Assembly: GCF_003576645.1 (NCBI RefSeq)
Contig: NC_044916.1
Span: 365,009-429,008, forward strand
Reading direction: 5' to 3'
DNA length: 64,000 nucleotides
DNA from: Ipomoea triloba
Taxonomy: Eukaryota; Streptophyta; Magnoliopsida; Solanales; Convolvulaceae
The position numbers and the translations under genes are program-made. Below the pieces are notes generated by a model. That model ran no database searches. It was not told the DNA's origin and was given only the letters and a program-made list of their open reading frames with translations. Numbering within the stretch: the stretch's first letter is position 1; each line of letters starts with the position of its first letter. Positions 1 through 10,553 of the stretch are shown in pieces.

Positions 1-1349
1 AAGTACATGAGTAACATTGTACTCTAGTAGAAGTGCATGGAAAATCATACTAAATAATGTGAGTCTTATTGTCTTTTATATGATGGTCATATTGTACTCC
101 AGTAGTAGTACATGACAAAATTATGCTAAGTGTTTTTGAAGGAGTATTATTCTTCGAGAACTGAACCTTCGCACTTAGCAATACGATTGGACATTGGGAT
201 ATTTTCTAATAAGGTCCGGAAGACCTCGAACAGGGAATGACCTTTGGGTGACTAATGACACGATTAATGAGTGAAGTCTGCAACTTCTATATTTAGCATT
301 ATGCTATATGCTTGAAAGTCAGAATTGAATCACATCATGATGGTTTGCCTGAAGCAAACAAGTTATGAATTAAATAATCTCATCATCAATGATTTATTTG
401 GCATTTATCCTCCATGTGATTATTTGAATAGCATCATAAATTCATAATGCATATCATATGCAAATATATGTGAATGCATTGACATTATACATGTTATGTG
501 TTTGCATATTTTTATGTGCAATTCTTTTAAAGTTATAAAAGACCCAAATTGTTTTGGCATGAGTAATTGGGTCGCTTTGGGCAAACATAATGAGTCAGAT
601 ATTTTTGGGGATATCAAAGGATATCAAACTTGATTGAATCAAGATCTGACTCACTGCATATCATTTAAAACCCCATATACCCAGTACGTACGTGATAAAC
701 ATTTCCCAAATCTGCGTTTATATTCTTAGTATGCAATCTATTTTACTATATCACCACCATAGCGTATCTCTAGGGGCTATTGAATGAAACTAGGTATATA
801 TATATGACGATCATTGAACTCCGTCTGATTGTCTAAATACCTAGAGCCTATTATTAGGGATCAATAGATACGCTGATTGCATACTTAATGAAGATCGGTT
901 CTCGGCATTAGGGGGAGATAAGGCCCAAATTTAATGAAATGCCGAGAAGTTCCATGAAATGGAAAATTCTTCATTAGTTAAATCCACGTACTAGTTATAC
1001 TGAACTAGAAGTTCGGAAGATAAACTATTTGCAATATTAGCAAATAATCTGCCAAATATATATACTGATCATGCTGATCAGAAAAGAGTGACTATGTCCT
1101 ATATATAATCCCTAATTTGGACCGAATATCTCTACTGATACTCCTTGACGCCAGAAGTGTTGAAGGTCTATCAGTTTATGAGATAAGGAACACAATACTA
1201 GATCTAGTAAAATAAACATTATCACTCTTATATTGATAAGAATTACGTCCTGAAGACGTTCGTCCAGATGACGAAAACCCTAGTAAGATGCACCGATCAA
1301 ACATAATACTAGGAATGCGGAACGCCAGATCCTAATATCTTTGGGAAAT

Positions 1350-1475
1350 GTCAACGATCTGGTTAATTTAGAAATTGTCATGAATGGAAATGTCAACGAT
1401 CTGGTTAATTTAGAAATTGTCATGAATGTGGGAGTCAACGATCTGGTTAATTTAGAAATTGTCATGAATGTGGGA
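1350..1475. repeat. 42-bp tandem repeat, three copies
   Basis: The unit starting gtcaacgatctggttaattt occurs at 1350, 1392 and 1434, spaced exactly 42 bp apart. Copies two and three are identical; copy one differs in its last few bases. It lies inside the copia remnant. Confidence 0.9.
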
Positions 1476-1740
1476 TAAAATTATAATAGTTGTCGACAAC
1501 ACAAGCCTATATAATTGCTCATTTAAATAAACTGGATCCAGGTGAGGTGCTAGAAGCATCCTCATTATTTAATATTTAAAAGAGCAATTAAGGCATAGCT
1601 CAACTCGCTAAATACATTCTCTTTATAACACACACCATAAGGAGTTGCTCTACTCAGGCTGAGAAGATTACTTAGTAGGTGAGCATCCTGACGAGGAATT
1701 GCCCTACTTTGTAAAATATATATAATGGGCGAGCAATCCT

Positions 1741-1823
1741 GACGAGGAATTGCCCCATGAAAATTATATAAAAGGTGAGCATGACGAGGAATTGCCCCAT
1801 GAAAATTATATAAAAGGTGAGCA
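1741..1823. repeat. 42-bp tandem duplication
   Basis: The unit beginning gacgaggaattgccccatga starts at 1741 and again at 1783. It is identical over 41 bases. A shorter related piece begins at 1690, at a 51-bp distance. Confidence 0.9.
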
Positions 1824-1856
1824 CCCTAAATATGTGAAATGAGAATGATGAGGTGG

Positions 1857-1940
1857 TATAATATAAAGCGAGTTTTGTAGCTCATGGGTTCACGCAGATA
1901 TAATATAAAGCGAGTTTTGTAGCTCATGGGTTCACGCAGA
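1857..1940. repeat. 42-bp exact tandem duplication
   Basis: Two complete identical copies, 1857-1898 and 1899-1940, beginning tataatataaagcgagtttt. Confidence 0.95.
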
Positions 1941-2006
1941 GACCCTTGATTGATTTTAATCTCCCACGTAGGACGACATTAAGTTCCGCTACATTACATC
2001 ATTGGC

Positions 2007-2090
2007 AGATTAATAAAATTAGATATGCAGCTGATATAGGTCATGACCAGATTAATAAAATTAGATATGCAGCTGATATAGGTCATGACC
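2007..2090. repeat. 42-bp exact tandem duplication
   Basis: Two complete identical copies, 2007-2048 and 2049-2090, beginning agattaataaaattagatat. Confidence 0.95.
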
Positions 2091-2552
2091 ACATAATTAT
2101 GGGTCATTAGACTGAGTAATTTTCTTCCTGAAGAAGAAATTAAATATATTATGTGATTCTTTAAAGGATTGCGAATGGAGTTATTACCCTCATTTAGAAG
2201 GGATAATATGTACCATAAGTGTTCTTTAAAGGGTTGCTACTGTGCGTAGAATTGCTATGTTAGCCCATGCCTAAAAGACGGAGTTTTTGAAACGAAAGAC
2301 TTGGGAAACCCCAAGTATCGACCTGAAGATCGAGCTTCTTCTTGAAGAAGTTTTATACACCAGTTAGCCTACTTGAAAAATGTCTTGAATAAGTATCATT
2401 TAACGGTTATATCTCTTGAAGTAGATAAAGGACCCGTTTAGACTCATGATACTTATCACATTAACGGTTGTATCTCTTGAAGCAGATAAAGAACCGTTTA
2501 GGCATTGATAATTCATTTGTAACCTCCTCCCACTAGCAGAATACTTAATTCT

Positions 2553-3436
2553 GTCATTAGCACACATTTACACCCACTACTAAGTCCATTATTCACGAAA
2601 TAACTCTGAAAATAATGATTGGAATTAATCAAATTAATTCTGTAATATCAAGAGTCATTAGCACACATTTACACCCACTACTAAGTCCATTATTCACGAA
2701 ATAACTCTGAAAATAATGATTGGAATTAATCAAATTAATTCTGTAATATCAAGAGTCATTAGCACACATTTACACCCACTACTAAGTCCATTATTCACGA
2801 AATAACTCTGAAAATAATGATTGGAATTAATCAAATTAATTCCGTAATATCAAGAGTCATTTCTGAACGGACACAGTAGGTGAAACGTCGCGTTCGAGAG
2901 GTTACTAGAGTCGCAGTGCGAGACATGGTTCAGACTGTGAACCATCTAGACATCGCCGTGCCACTACTAAGTCCATTATTCACGAAATAACTCTGAAAAT
3001 AATGATTGGAATTAATCAAATTAATTCCGTAATATCAAGAGTCATTAGCACACATTTACACCCACTACTAAGTCCATTATTCACGAAATAACTCTGAAAA
3101 TAATGATTGGAATTAATTTGAATTAATTCCGTAATATCAAGAGTCATTTCTGAACGGACACAGTAGGTGAAACGTCGCGTTCGAGAGGTTACTGGAGTCG
3201 CAGTGCGAGACATGGTTCAGACTGTGAACCATCTAGACATCGCCGTGCCACTACTCAGACCATTATTCACGAAATAACTCTGAAAATAATGATTGGAATT
3301 AATCAAATTAATTCCGTAATATCAAGAGTCATTTCTGAACGGACACAGTAGGTGAAACGTCGCGTTCGAGAGGTTACTGGAGTCGCAGTGCGAGACATGG
3401 TTCAGACTGTGAACCATCTAGACATCGCCGTGCCGC
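2553..3436. repeat. Composite tandem array of two alternating units
   Basis: Unit A (about 101 bp, begins gtcattagcacacatttaca, AT-rich) starts at 2553, 2654, 2755 and about 3043. Partial A copies begin near 2962 and 3249. Unit B (about 105 bp, begins gtcatttctgaacggacaca, CpG-rich) starts near 2856, 3146 and 3330. The order is A-A-A-B-partial A-A-B-partial A-B. One A copy has a small change in its palindromic aattaatcaaattaatt core. The array is probably expanded regulatory or LTR-edge sequence of the copia element. Confidence 0.85.
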
Positions 3437-3538
3437 GAGACGTCGAGAAGTGCAAGCTTCGAGACATCATGCCGGCAGCGAGGCCGCGCGACATCGCACT
3501 CGCACGCGAACGACCTTCGAGAGGTCGACTCCGCTGAG

Positions 3539-3662
3539 CTTCGAGACATCGAACTACCTCTCGAGGTCAGCTCATTTGAGCTTCGAGACATCGAACTACC
3601 TCTCGAGGTCAGCTCATTTGAGCTTCGAGACATCGAACTACCTCTCGAGGTCAGCTCATTTG
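3539..3662. repeat. 42-bp tandem repeat, three copies
   Basis: The unit cttcgagacatcgaactacc... begins at 3539, 3581 and 3623; the last copy is about two bases short. The same sequence makes overlapping small open frames on both strands, which are artefacts of the repeat. Confidence 0.9.
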
Positions 3663-4359
3663 GCATAACTTAGCTCGCAAGGCCAGCCACTTTTCCGAAC
3701 GACATTCGTGCCCGCGCACACAAGTTCAAGCCTTTCCGAACTCATTTTGGGATTTGATTTGCACCCCCTACGCGCGAGAGAGAGCCTCTATGCCATACAA
3801 GTCAATTAGCTTTAAAAAGGCTCTTGTATTTATAGTGGGGCAAATCTTCATTCCCAACCAATGTGGGACAAAGCTAATAAGTTTTTCCTCACTTAAAATT
3901 CCATCTCAAATGAGTCTACTTTAAGAACCAATTTTTCATTCACCCATTATCCATTTTGAGCGTATAATATATCGATCTCTTCGTCTCACTACGAAGAATC
4001 CGAATCCACTTTGACCCGACCCAAATCGGATGTGGACCCTACATATATTTATACCACAAAATGGCCACTTAAAGTGCTAGTGCTATTTTTCCAACATCAT
4101 CACCATTTTTTTTAATCGATCTATTTGTTCTTTCCTTTTCGTTCTCTTTGCTTTTTGTTTGTAATGGGGTCATATTTGTTTTTGTCGATAAGAAGAGTAC
4201 AACACAACCTTATTAATAAGCATTTGAAATACGTATGTATGCATGCTCAATTAATTTTCCCACATTGATTGTCATAGCTACCGTATACTTTCTCGGCAAA
4301 GTGCTTTCACTTATATATATACCCATTGCTTTCACTTAATTTGGATGATATGATTTTAG

Positions 4360-6098
4360 GGCGGAGGATGGTGTTATACTTTCGATGATTGTGTGAATTA
4401 TACAAACAAAAACTTTTTTAACCAAACTGCTGGACTTCAAAAATTTAGCGGTATATTGAGTTCCGACAAGATGCAAAACCCAGGTTGCAATTTTATATAT
4501 TTGTATATATTTTTGATTATTAATTAGTAATACTCTCTCTTATTGTACTTTACTTTTATATATAACTAACACCGAAATGTGTTTAGATTTTTTCAATTGG
4601 AATAAAGTAATGATCAGGTACCGCGATGGTTCATCATTTACTGGAAACTCAAAAAAAAAAGAGAAGATATAACGTAAGTAATGAATTTTTATATTTTTTG
4701 ATTTGATTAAATATATTATTTGTTATAAAAAATTTAATTTTGTTTGCATATATGTAGGGCACTAAACTATATTTTAAAGGAGCTAGGATTTTTGAATCCA
4801 CTTTGAAGGTGATGTTGAAAAAGGGAATGAAGCCGGCAAAGAATGTAAAGATTTCAGAGTTCTCTATTTAACTTTTTAATAATTTAATTACACTACAATT
4901 CTTTACTTAACTATTTTTATTATTATTAAATTAAGAAATGACACGCTTAACTATATTATCCTTGATTTGTTATATATGTTTATAAAATTTTAGGCTCTTT
5001 TGGTTGGGGAGTCCGCGGGAGGAGTGGCTGCCATGTTGCAATGTGATAGATTCCGACAGAAATTTTCAAACTCCACTTATGTCAAATGCCTTTCGGATGG
5101 TGGATATTTTCTTGCGGCGTAAGTTTATACTTTTGTCATTTATTTTAAATTTATCATTTTACTTACTGTGTTGAGATTTGTAATGATTGTAACAAATTTT
5201 CATAGGAAAAAGCACAACTTTGGGAGTAGAAGTTTCCTTTTGTCCATCTTTGAAGGAGTGGTGAATTTACATGTATAACCTTACACACTCTTTAATATAC
5301 TCCGTATTATTTAACTTAAATTTATTATTAATCAACGTGTACGTTTGTGTGGATCAGAGACCAACCAAAATGTTACCCAAATCTTGCACCTCCAAATTCA
5401 CTCCTCAAATGGTAATTAAGACGCAAACTATATCACGGACCAAAGTACATTATACACAATATATATATATAATTGATTCTAAGTTATATGTTTTGTTTTT
5501 GCAGTGCTTTTTCGCACAAAATGTGCAAGATATTCAAACCCCAATTTTCTTCCATCATGTCGAAATTTGATTATGTTGAGGTTTCTATTTTAATTTGTCT
5601 TTTCTTTAATACGCACCCATATATATCATTTATTGAATTTAAAAATAATACTCCGTAAGAATCAATTCATTACAATATGCTGTTAAGGCTAATTTTATTT
5701 TATCTAATTCAGATTGCGTTTACTGCTGGCAAATCATATGATGGTTGCATGAATTCCACAACTTGCACATCCGATCAAATTAATCTTATGCAAGCTTAGT
5801 GTTGCAATATAATCATTACAATTATTTTCCTTAATTGCAACCAAAATTTACTTTAAAAAATATTTCATTTTGCATTACACAAAACTAATTTCTTTTAATA
5901 AAAAATGCATGAATTTCCACACTTAATTTGTTGTGTTATTTTAGATTTGCGATTGGAGCTGTTGGATGTGTTACCTGAACAAGACAACAGTTCATCAACA
6001 GGATTCTTGATCGTATCTAGTTATGGTCATGTGCATACACTATCTGCTCATTGGTATGAGCCCGCTGCGGGAACTAACAAGGTACTTAAAAAGTATTA
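4360..6098 (+). pseudogene. Pectin acetylesterase (Notum/PAE family) pseudogene, 5' truncated
   Basis: A multi-exon remnant of a plant pectin acetylesterase, a cell-wall enzyme that removes acetyl groups from pectin. Landmarks appear in family order: GGGWC with a following acidic pair (4360-4483), a NW.KV.IRYRDGSSFTG block (4587-4640), LYFKGARIF (about 4760), GESAGG containing the nucleophile serine and [15 protein letters not shown] (about 4995-5120), LPKSCTSKF (about 5370-5400), and TPIF (about 5545). The first exons with signal peptide are absent: the homology begins shortly after the copia LTR end. A run of ten A at 4651-4660 puts exon 2 out of frame with exon 3. After TPIF the frame must change to reach the expected FDY block near 5560. 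These breaks make a functional product very unlikely. Confidence 0.8.
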
Positions 6099-6605
6099 AT
6101 ATTATAATAATTAACAATAAATTATGTATAAATACAATATATAGCTATTAGTACAAGTTCGGATCACTATATATATTTATATTTATTTACTTGTATATAA
6201 AATTGTATGCTCTCCATAAATAAATATTAATAAAAGAACTAAATAATGTTCTTGACATGAAAATGACGAATTCTTCCCTAGAACCCACTAATATTTGTTA
6301 TTCTTCCTTTGAACAGACAAATAGGCAATTTTATTTGGGGATTGGTATTTTGATAGAAAAGTAGTACAGATCATTGATACGTGTGACCATCCCTATGGCT
6401 TTTTGTGTGCCTTTCGTCCTCTTCCATTAAATTGATTAGAGTAGTCCGTAAACAATAAATGAATGGATTCCAACTAAACAACGCGTGGAAGTCTCTGATT
6501 CGAACTCATGATCTTTTGCATGGCTCTGATACTAAATTAAAGCATGTGCTACATCTCAACTAAAAGCCTAAGCTGATAGTTGGACTACACAGATTATATT
6601 TATAC

Positions 6606-6770
6606 TCACATACAGGCATCCCATAATTCTTGTCCAACCGCATCGTACTCTATATGATTTATAAAGTTATTATCAAACGATGATTCAAACTTATCTGATA
6701 GAGACTGCGCCCAATCAAAGTAGCAATCCCTGTCCATGTTTTTTGATTTCAAACAACACTCCGGATACCC
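6606..6770 (-). pseudogene. Truncated ECA1/prolamin-like cysteine-rich protein fragment
   Basis: The minus strand encodes the C-terminal half of the small secreted protein found at 8752. Both share PECC, a K-M-x-R-x-C-Y-F-D-W-A block, a tyrosine-aspartate step and a (Q)xLWDxC end. Upstream on the same strand the sequence becomes a poly-F low-complexity stretch derived from a poly-A/GA run, with no signal peptide and without the first two cysteines. It reads as a broken paralogue lying in opposite orientation to the intact copy. An alternative is an upstream exon that I cannot see. Confidence 0.6.
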
Positions 6771-6870
6771 ACTGGTTAGTAGCAGATAAATCGGGTCAGA
6801 AGGTATCACATAAAAAACAGAACCAAAAAAAAAAAAAAAAGAGAGAGAGAAGAAGAAGAAGAGCAAATAC

Positions 6871-7566
6871 TAGCTAGGGTCCTCTGAATTTGGTGATTTC
6901 ATCACATTTAGTTCTAAACTTTTAAATTGATCATTTGTGATTTTTCGAGTTTCAAAATGTTATCACTTGTAGTCAATGTTAAAATTAACCATTTGTGGTC
7001 TTCCGAATTCTAAAATGTTACTAATCATGATCCTCCAAGTTTCAAGATGTTACCAACCGTGGTCCAGCCGTTAATTTGTTCAGTTTGCACCGTGTAAATG
7101 AAGGACAAAAATGTCCTTTCATGTTATTCTTCCATTTTTAAGTGAAAAATATAGCCTTTAATTTGGACCCAGCAATGCACCTGCTTTCTTTTCAATTCTT
7201 CTTCTCCAAAGAACTGTTAATTCCTTTACAACAACTATGATATCATTTATTTACCAAAAAAAAAAAAAAAAATCAGATGCATTTGCTATGTCCAAACCCT
7301 GTACATCTATCAATATCAAATACTGTGCCTCACCTGTTACATTTTCCTTATTATCAACTGTTGCATACGAAAACCGTATTGAAAACCCCTAATAAAAAAT
7401 ATATGTACCTTCAAAGTTACCATTTTTTTTGTCCTTTTTGCTTTTTGTACGTATGGAATGGTACAATGTTCATTCATCAATGAGAACACCAACATCAATG
7501 AGAACACCAAGGTTTGATTAATAAACATTTTAAGGATGTGTATAATTTTGATAATTCTATGAGTTT
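6871..7566. other. Intergenic, diverged internal repeats
   Basis: No gene seen. About 6880-7080 contains three or four diverged copies of a roughly 50-bp phrase (for example 'fcatttgtggtc ... aaaatgtta' like segments), resembling the interior of a non-autonomous transposon. A poly-A run lies near 7257-7272. The rest is AT-rich without recognisable features. Confidence 0.5.
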
Positions 7567-7594
7567 AAAACAATAATTTTATTGATCATGAATA

Positions 7595-7669
<75 letters not shown>

Positions 7670-8393
7670 ATCTACTATTTAATGTACTAATAAGAATCAA
7701 TAAAGTTAGACATATAATGGGTACTAAAAATGTTCATCAAATTATTAAATGAAATGAGTTGTTCAGGTTGTTTAGAACAATGACCTAAGAACCTGCGGAC
7801 AAATCCAAACCACTGACCTAGTAGATCTAACAGTTCAAAATAAACAAAACTTTGTAATATTTATCAAAAAGACCTCGCTCATATAAAAAATTTGTAATAT
7901 TTATGAAAATGACCCGCTCATTTTTTTTTACTTGATTTCTCATCCACCAAATCTTGCAAATCAATGGTTTGGATTTGTCCATGTGTTCTAACCTAAGGAT
8001 TGGTTCTCATATGATATATATATATATATATATANTATATATATAACCTATCTACTATTTAATGTACTAATAAGAATCAATAAAGTTAGACATATAATGG
8101 GTACTAAAAATGTTCATCAAATTATTAAATGAAATGAGTTGTTCAGGTTGTTTAGAACAATGACCTAAGAACCTGCGGACAAATCCAAACCACTGACCTA
8201 GTAGATCTAACAGTTCAAAATAAACAAAACTTTGTAATATTTATCAAAAAGACCTCGCTCATATAAAAAATTTGTAATATTTATGAAAATGACCCGCTCA
8301 TTTTTTTTTACTTGATTTCTCATCCACCAAATCTTGCAAATCAATGGTTTGGATTTGTCCATGTGTTCTAACCTAAGGATTGGTTCTCATATG

Positions 8394-8424
<31 letters not shown>
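7567..8424. repeat. 380-bp-period direct duplication bounded by long AT runs
   Basis: A segment of about 352 bp (7669-8020) is repeated at 8049-8400, offset exactly 380 bp, with no difference that I can see. AT dinucleotide runs lie before (about 7597-7665), between (about 8015-8044) and after (about 8395-8415, continuing as CA repeats). A single undetermined base N sits at 8035 inside the middle AT run. No coding potential. Confidence 0.9.
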
Positions 8425-8428
<4 letters not shown>

Positions 8429-8450
8429 TACACACACGGTTCATGATCAA

Positions 8451-8534
8451 TAAAATTATTATTTTCAAGTATATTTATTATTTTGCAAATAGTAAAATTA
8501 TTATTTTCAAGTATATTTATTATTTTGCAAATAG
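8451..8534. repeat. 42-bp exact tandem duplication
   Basis: Two identical copies, 8451-8492 and 8493-8534, beginning taaaattattattttcaagt. Confidence 0.95.
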
Positions 8535-8751
8535 AAAATAAACCACATATAAGTATTCAATTGATCTTTAACGTACATATGTTATTTATTACCTATTTTT
8601 AATGACAAACTGTAACTCGTAGAATTATCAAAATCATCATACACATCATTAAGTTTATTAATAAGACCATGGTATTCTCATTGATTAACGAACATCATAC
8701 CATCCCACACGTACAAATTAAAAACCAAAAAGAACGAAAGGAGGAAAAAAA

Positions 8752-9159
8752 ATGATAACTTTGAAGGTAAATTTTTTATTAGGGTTGTTCATAGCGTATA
8801 ACGCAATACGATTTTCATATGCAACGGTTGGTAATGAAAACAGTGATGATGACTTTGGGTTTCCAGCATTTAGTATTGATAGATGTAATAAGAGGTTTGA
8901 AGCACCTTCTTTTAATTGCTGGTGGAATGATCCACCTTCTATAGACGTTTTGCCTTTTGTTGATAATATTCCCAATAATAATCCGTTACTAAGCAGTGAG
9001 CTTCCGGAGTGTTGTTCTAATATTAAAAAGATGGGCAGGGAATGCTATTTTGATTGGGCCAACCGTCAATCATTTTTTGCAACTATAGATACTCTAGGTT
9101 TAAATCGTGAAAGGTACGATGATATGGGACAACTATTATGGGATCGCTGTCAAGAATAA
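8752..9159 (+). CDS. Small secreted cysteine-rich protein, ECA1/prolamin-like
   Basis: Single-exon gene for 135 residues. Residues 1-24 form a classic signal peptide with a hydrophobic core (NFLLGLFIAY), so the product is probably secreted. The mature part has six cysteines at positions 45, 56, 87, 88, 98 and 133. The spacing (C, C, CC, C, C) fits the ECA1 gametogenesis-related / prolamin-like family. The line PECC..IKKMGRECYFDWA is close to the family's 'CC.AI..I..DCW' signature, with Tyr in place of the usual Trp. These proteins are often expressed in reproductive tissue, egg cell or pollen, and some act in cell-cell signalling; the role here is inferred only from family membership. The start is the first ATG, preceded by an A-rich leader. 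A truncated relative lies 2 kb upstream on the other strand. An AAT/ATT microsatellite begins at the stop codon. Confidence 0.7.
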   Translation: MITLKVNFLLGLFIAYNAIRFSYATVGNENSDDDFGFPAFSIDRCNKRFEAPSFNCWWNDPPSIDVLPFVDNIPNNNPLLSSELPECCSNIKKMGRECYFDWANRQSFFATIDTLGLNRERYDDMGQLLWDRCQE

Positions 9160-9201
9160 TAATAATAATAATAATAATTATTATTATTATTATTATTATT
9201 T
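9155..9201. repeat. AAT/ATT trinucleotide microsatellite
   Basis: A run of AAT units turns directly into ATT units, giving a near-perfect hairpin. It overlaps the stop codon of the preceding gene and would lie in its 3' UTR. Confidence 0.9.
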
Positions 9202-10053
9202 AATATTTTTTATTGTGCCTTCGCGAATAACTAATTATGCATTCATTTGTACTGTAATGTTTAATTGTGTATTCACGATTCACGAATAACTAATTATGCA
9301 CATGAAAACATTATCCAAATGCATATGGGGTGAAATAGGATCGTGGATCTTGAATGTACAAGATAAGCCTAACGTTCCTACTTAATTTTATTAAGATTAT
9401 TTATCTGGCCAGATTAGTTACTGTATCATATACAGATAAATAAATAAATAAACAATAAGTAAAAAAAAAAAAAAAAAGGAACCAGACACCGAATAATTGT
9501 TTACGTAATGAGCGGGGGGCAACTCACGTCAGCCTAATCCATTAGATGATCACAAAGGGGTACAATGAGCAACACAACAACCATACAATCTACGGTTTAC
9601 AAAAAGATTTCCACAAACGCCTTTATCATCTACAAACTGACCATGTGCATGCCACAATCAAGCATCACCAATACGACATCATCAAACATTCATACAAAGC
9701 TGAAATATCATTCGAAATATTGATAGGAAATTATATAGAGCTTTGGTGAACTGATGGACCAGATTTTGCAGGTTTAAAATCGCCAAGAAAATCCATGATT
9801 ATGCGTTGTTTATATAGTAGAGGCTCAACCAAAATGATCTGAAATAATGCAGCTAAAATCCCCTCAAAATAAGTTGTTGCAATCATTTAAAAGTCATCAC
9901 TAAACTTGGATCAAACAACCAGATTTAGTTGGAGAGAATTAAGTTCAATTCGTTGATCTGCGTTCTGACCCTGATCCAGACATCCTGAAGCAGCAGATTG
10001 CCTCATATCCCGACACTGATCCAGAGTAACAAAAACACCATATGAAATGTCTT
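9202..10053. other. Intergenic, no gene recognised
   Basis: AT-rich sequence with a poly-A run near 9462-9478. An open frame on the minus strand between 9911 and about 10044 continues into the MITE and has no recognisable family; I do not call it a gene. Confidence 0.5.
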
Positions 10054-10553
10054 GGCCCTGTTTGGTAAATGGCTGTTGGCTGATTGGGTTGGCTGTTTGG
10101 GTTAGAAGGTATGATTTGTTGATAATATTAGCTGATTGTAAAAAGTTGTTTGATAAATTAGCTGTTAGCTTAGCTGATTGTAAAAAGTTGTTTGATAAAT
10201 TAGCTGTTAGCTGAGCTGATTGTAAAAAGTTGTTTGATAAATTAGCTGTTAGCTGATAGCATTGTAAAAAGTTGTTTGATAAATTAGCTGTTAGCTGATA
10301 GCTGTGTAAAAAGTTGTTTGATAAATTAGCTGTTAGCTGATAGCTGTTTGGAAAGTTGTTTGATAAATTAGCTGTTAGCTGATAGCTGTTTGGAATAATT
10401 TTTTTTCTCAAAAAGTTAATTGAAAATGCTGCTTTGAGTAGCCTTTTGAATTTTAGCATTTTAGAGTTACAAAAAGCTTATTAACCAAACAACTAATAGT
10501 GGTCAAATAAGCCAAAATTGGCTGATATGCTGATAATTTACCAAACAGGACCC
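10054..10553. mobile_element. hAT-type MITE with an internal 42-bp array
   Basis: The element begins ggccctgtttggtaaat and ends atttaccaaacaggaccc, near-perfect terminal inverted repeats of the type seen in hAT MITEs. Two further members lie at 48055-48228 and 57662-57956. This copy is longer because six 42-bp units (10146-10397) were amplified inside it. The rest aligns well with the third copy (cattttagag..., ccaaacaactaatagtggtc). No clean 8-bp target duplication could be established. Confidence 0.8.

Larger units (their letters stand above)
1..4096 (+). mobile_element. Degenerate Ty1/copia retrotransposon remnant with LTR-like end
   Basis: No intact reading frame. About 700-1120 translates, across several frames, into pieces typical of the copia integrase C-terminus and the linker to reverse transcriptase: a stretch like NIS..ICVYIL, then RLGIYI, then RYADCI.NEDRFSALGGDK, then ELEVRKI.YLQ and LANNLPNIYTDHADQKRVTMSYI split by frameshifts. 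These are established copia landmarks in the right order. No reverse transcriptase or RNase H motif is recognisable downstream, where short tandem duplications dominate. The final part (about 3690-4096) looks like an LTR: a short-leader region, a 'ccaatgtgggac' motif, and an end in 'ccaaca'. I could not identify the matching 5' LTR, so the outer borders are estimates. The element is long dead. Confidence 0.6.

Noticed and set aside
1280..1465. Repetitive open frame with TISKLTRSLT repeats on the minus strand
   Set aside because: Translation of the 42-bp repeat at 1350; no start context or family.
2553..3436. Repeat array considered as CRISPR-like or satellite DNA
   Set aside because: Eukaryotic context, repeats are direct neighbours without spacers, and the array is too short for a satellite; best explained as local expansion within the copia remnant.
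3418..3668. Overlapping open frames on both strands with ELTSRGSSMSRSS-type repeats
   Set aside because: Both come from the 42-bp tandem repeat at 3539; open on both strands because the unit length is a multiple of three.
9911..10459. Open frame of 182 codons on the minus strand with a repeated YQLTANLSNNFL peptide
   Set aside because: The repeated peptide is the translation of the 42-bp array inside the hAT MITE (42 is divisible by three, so the frame stays open).
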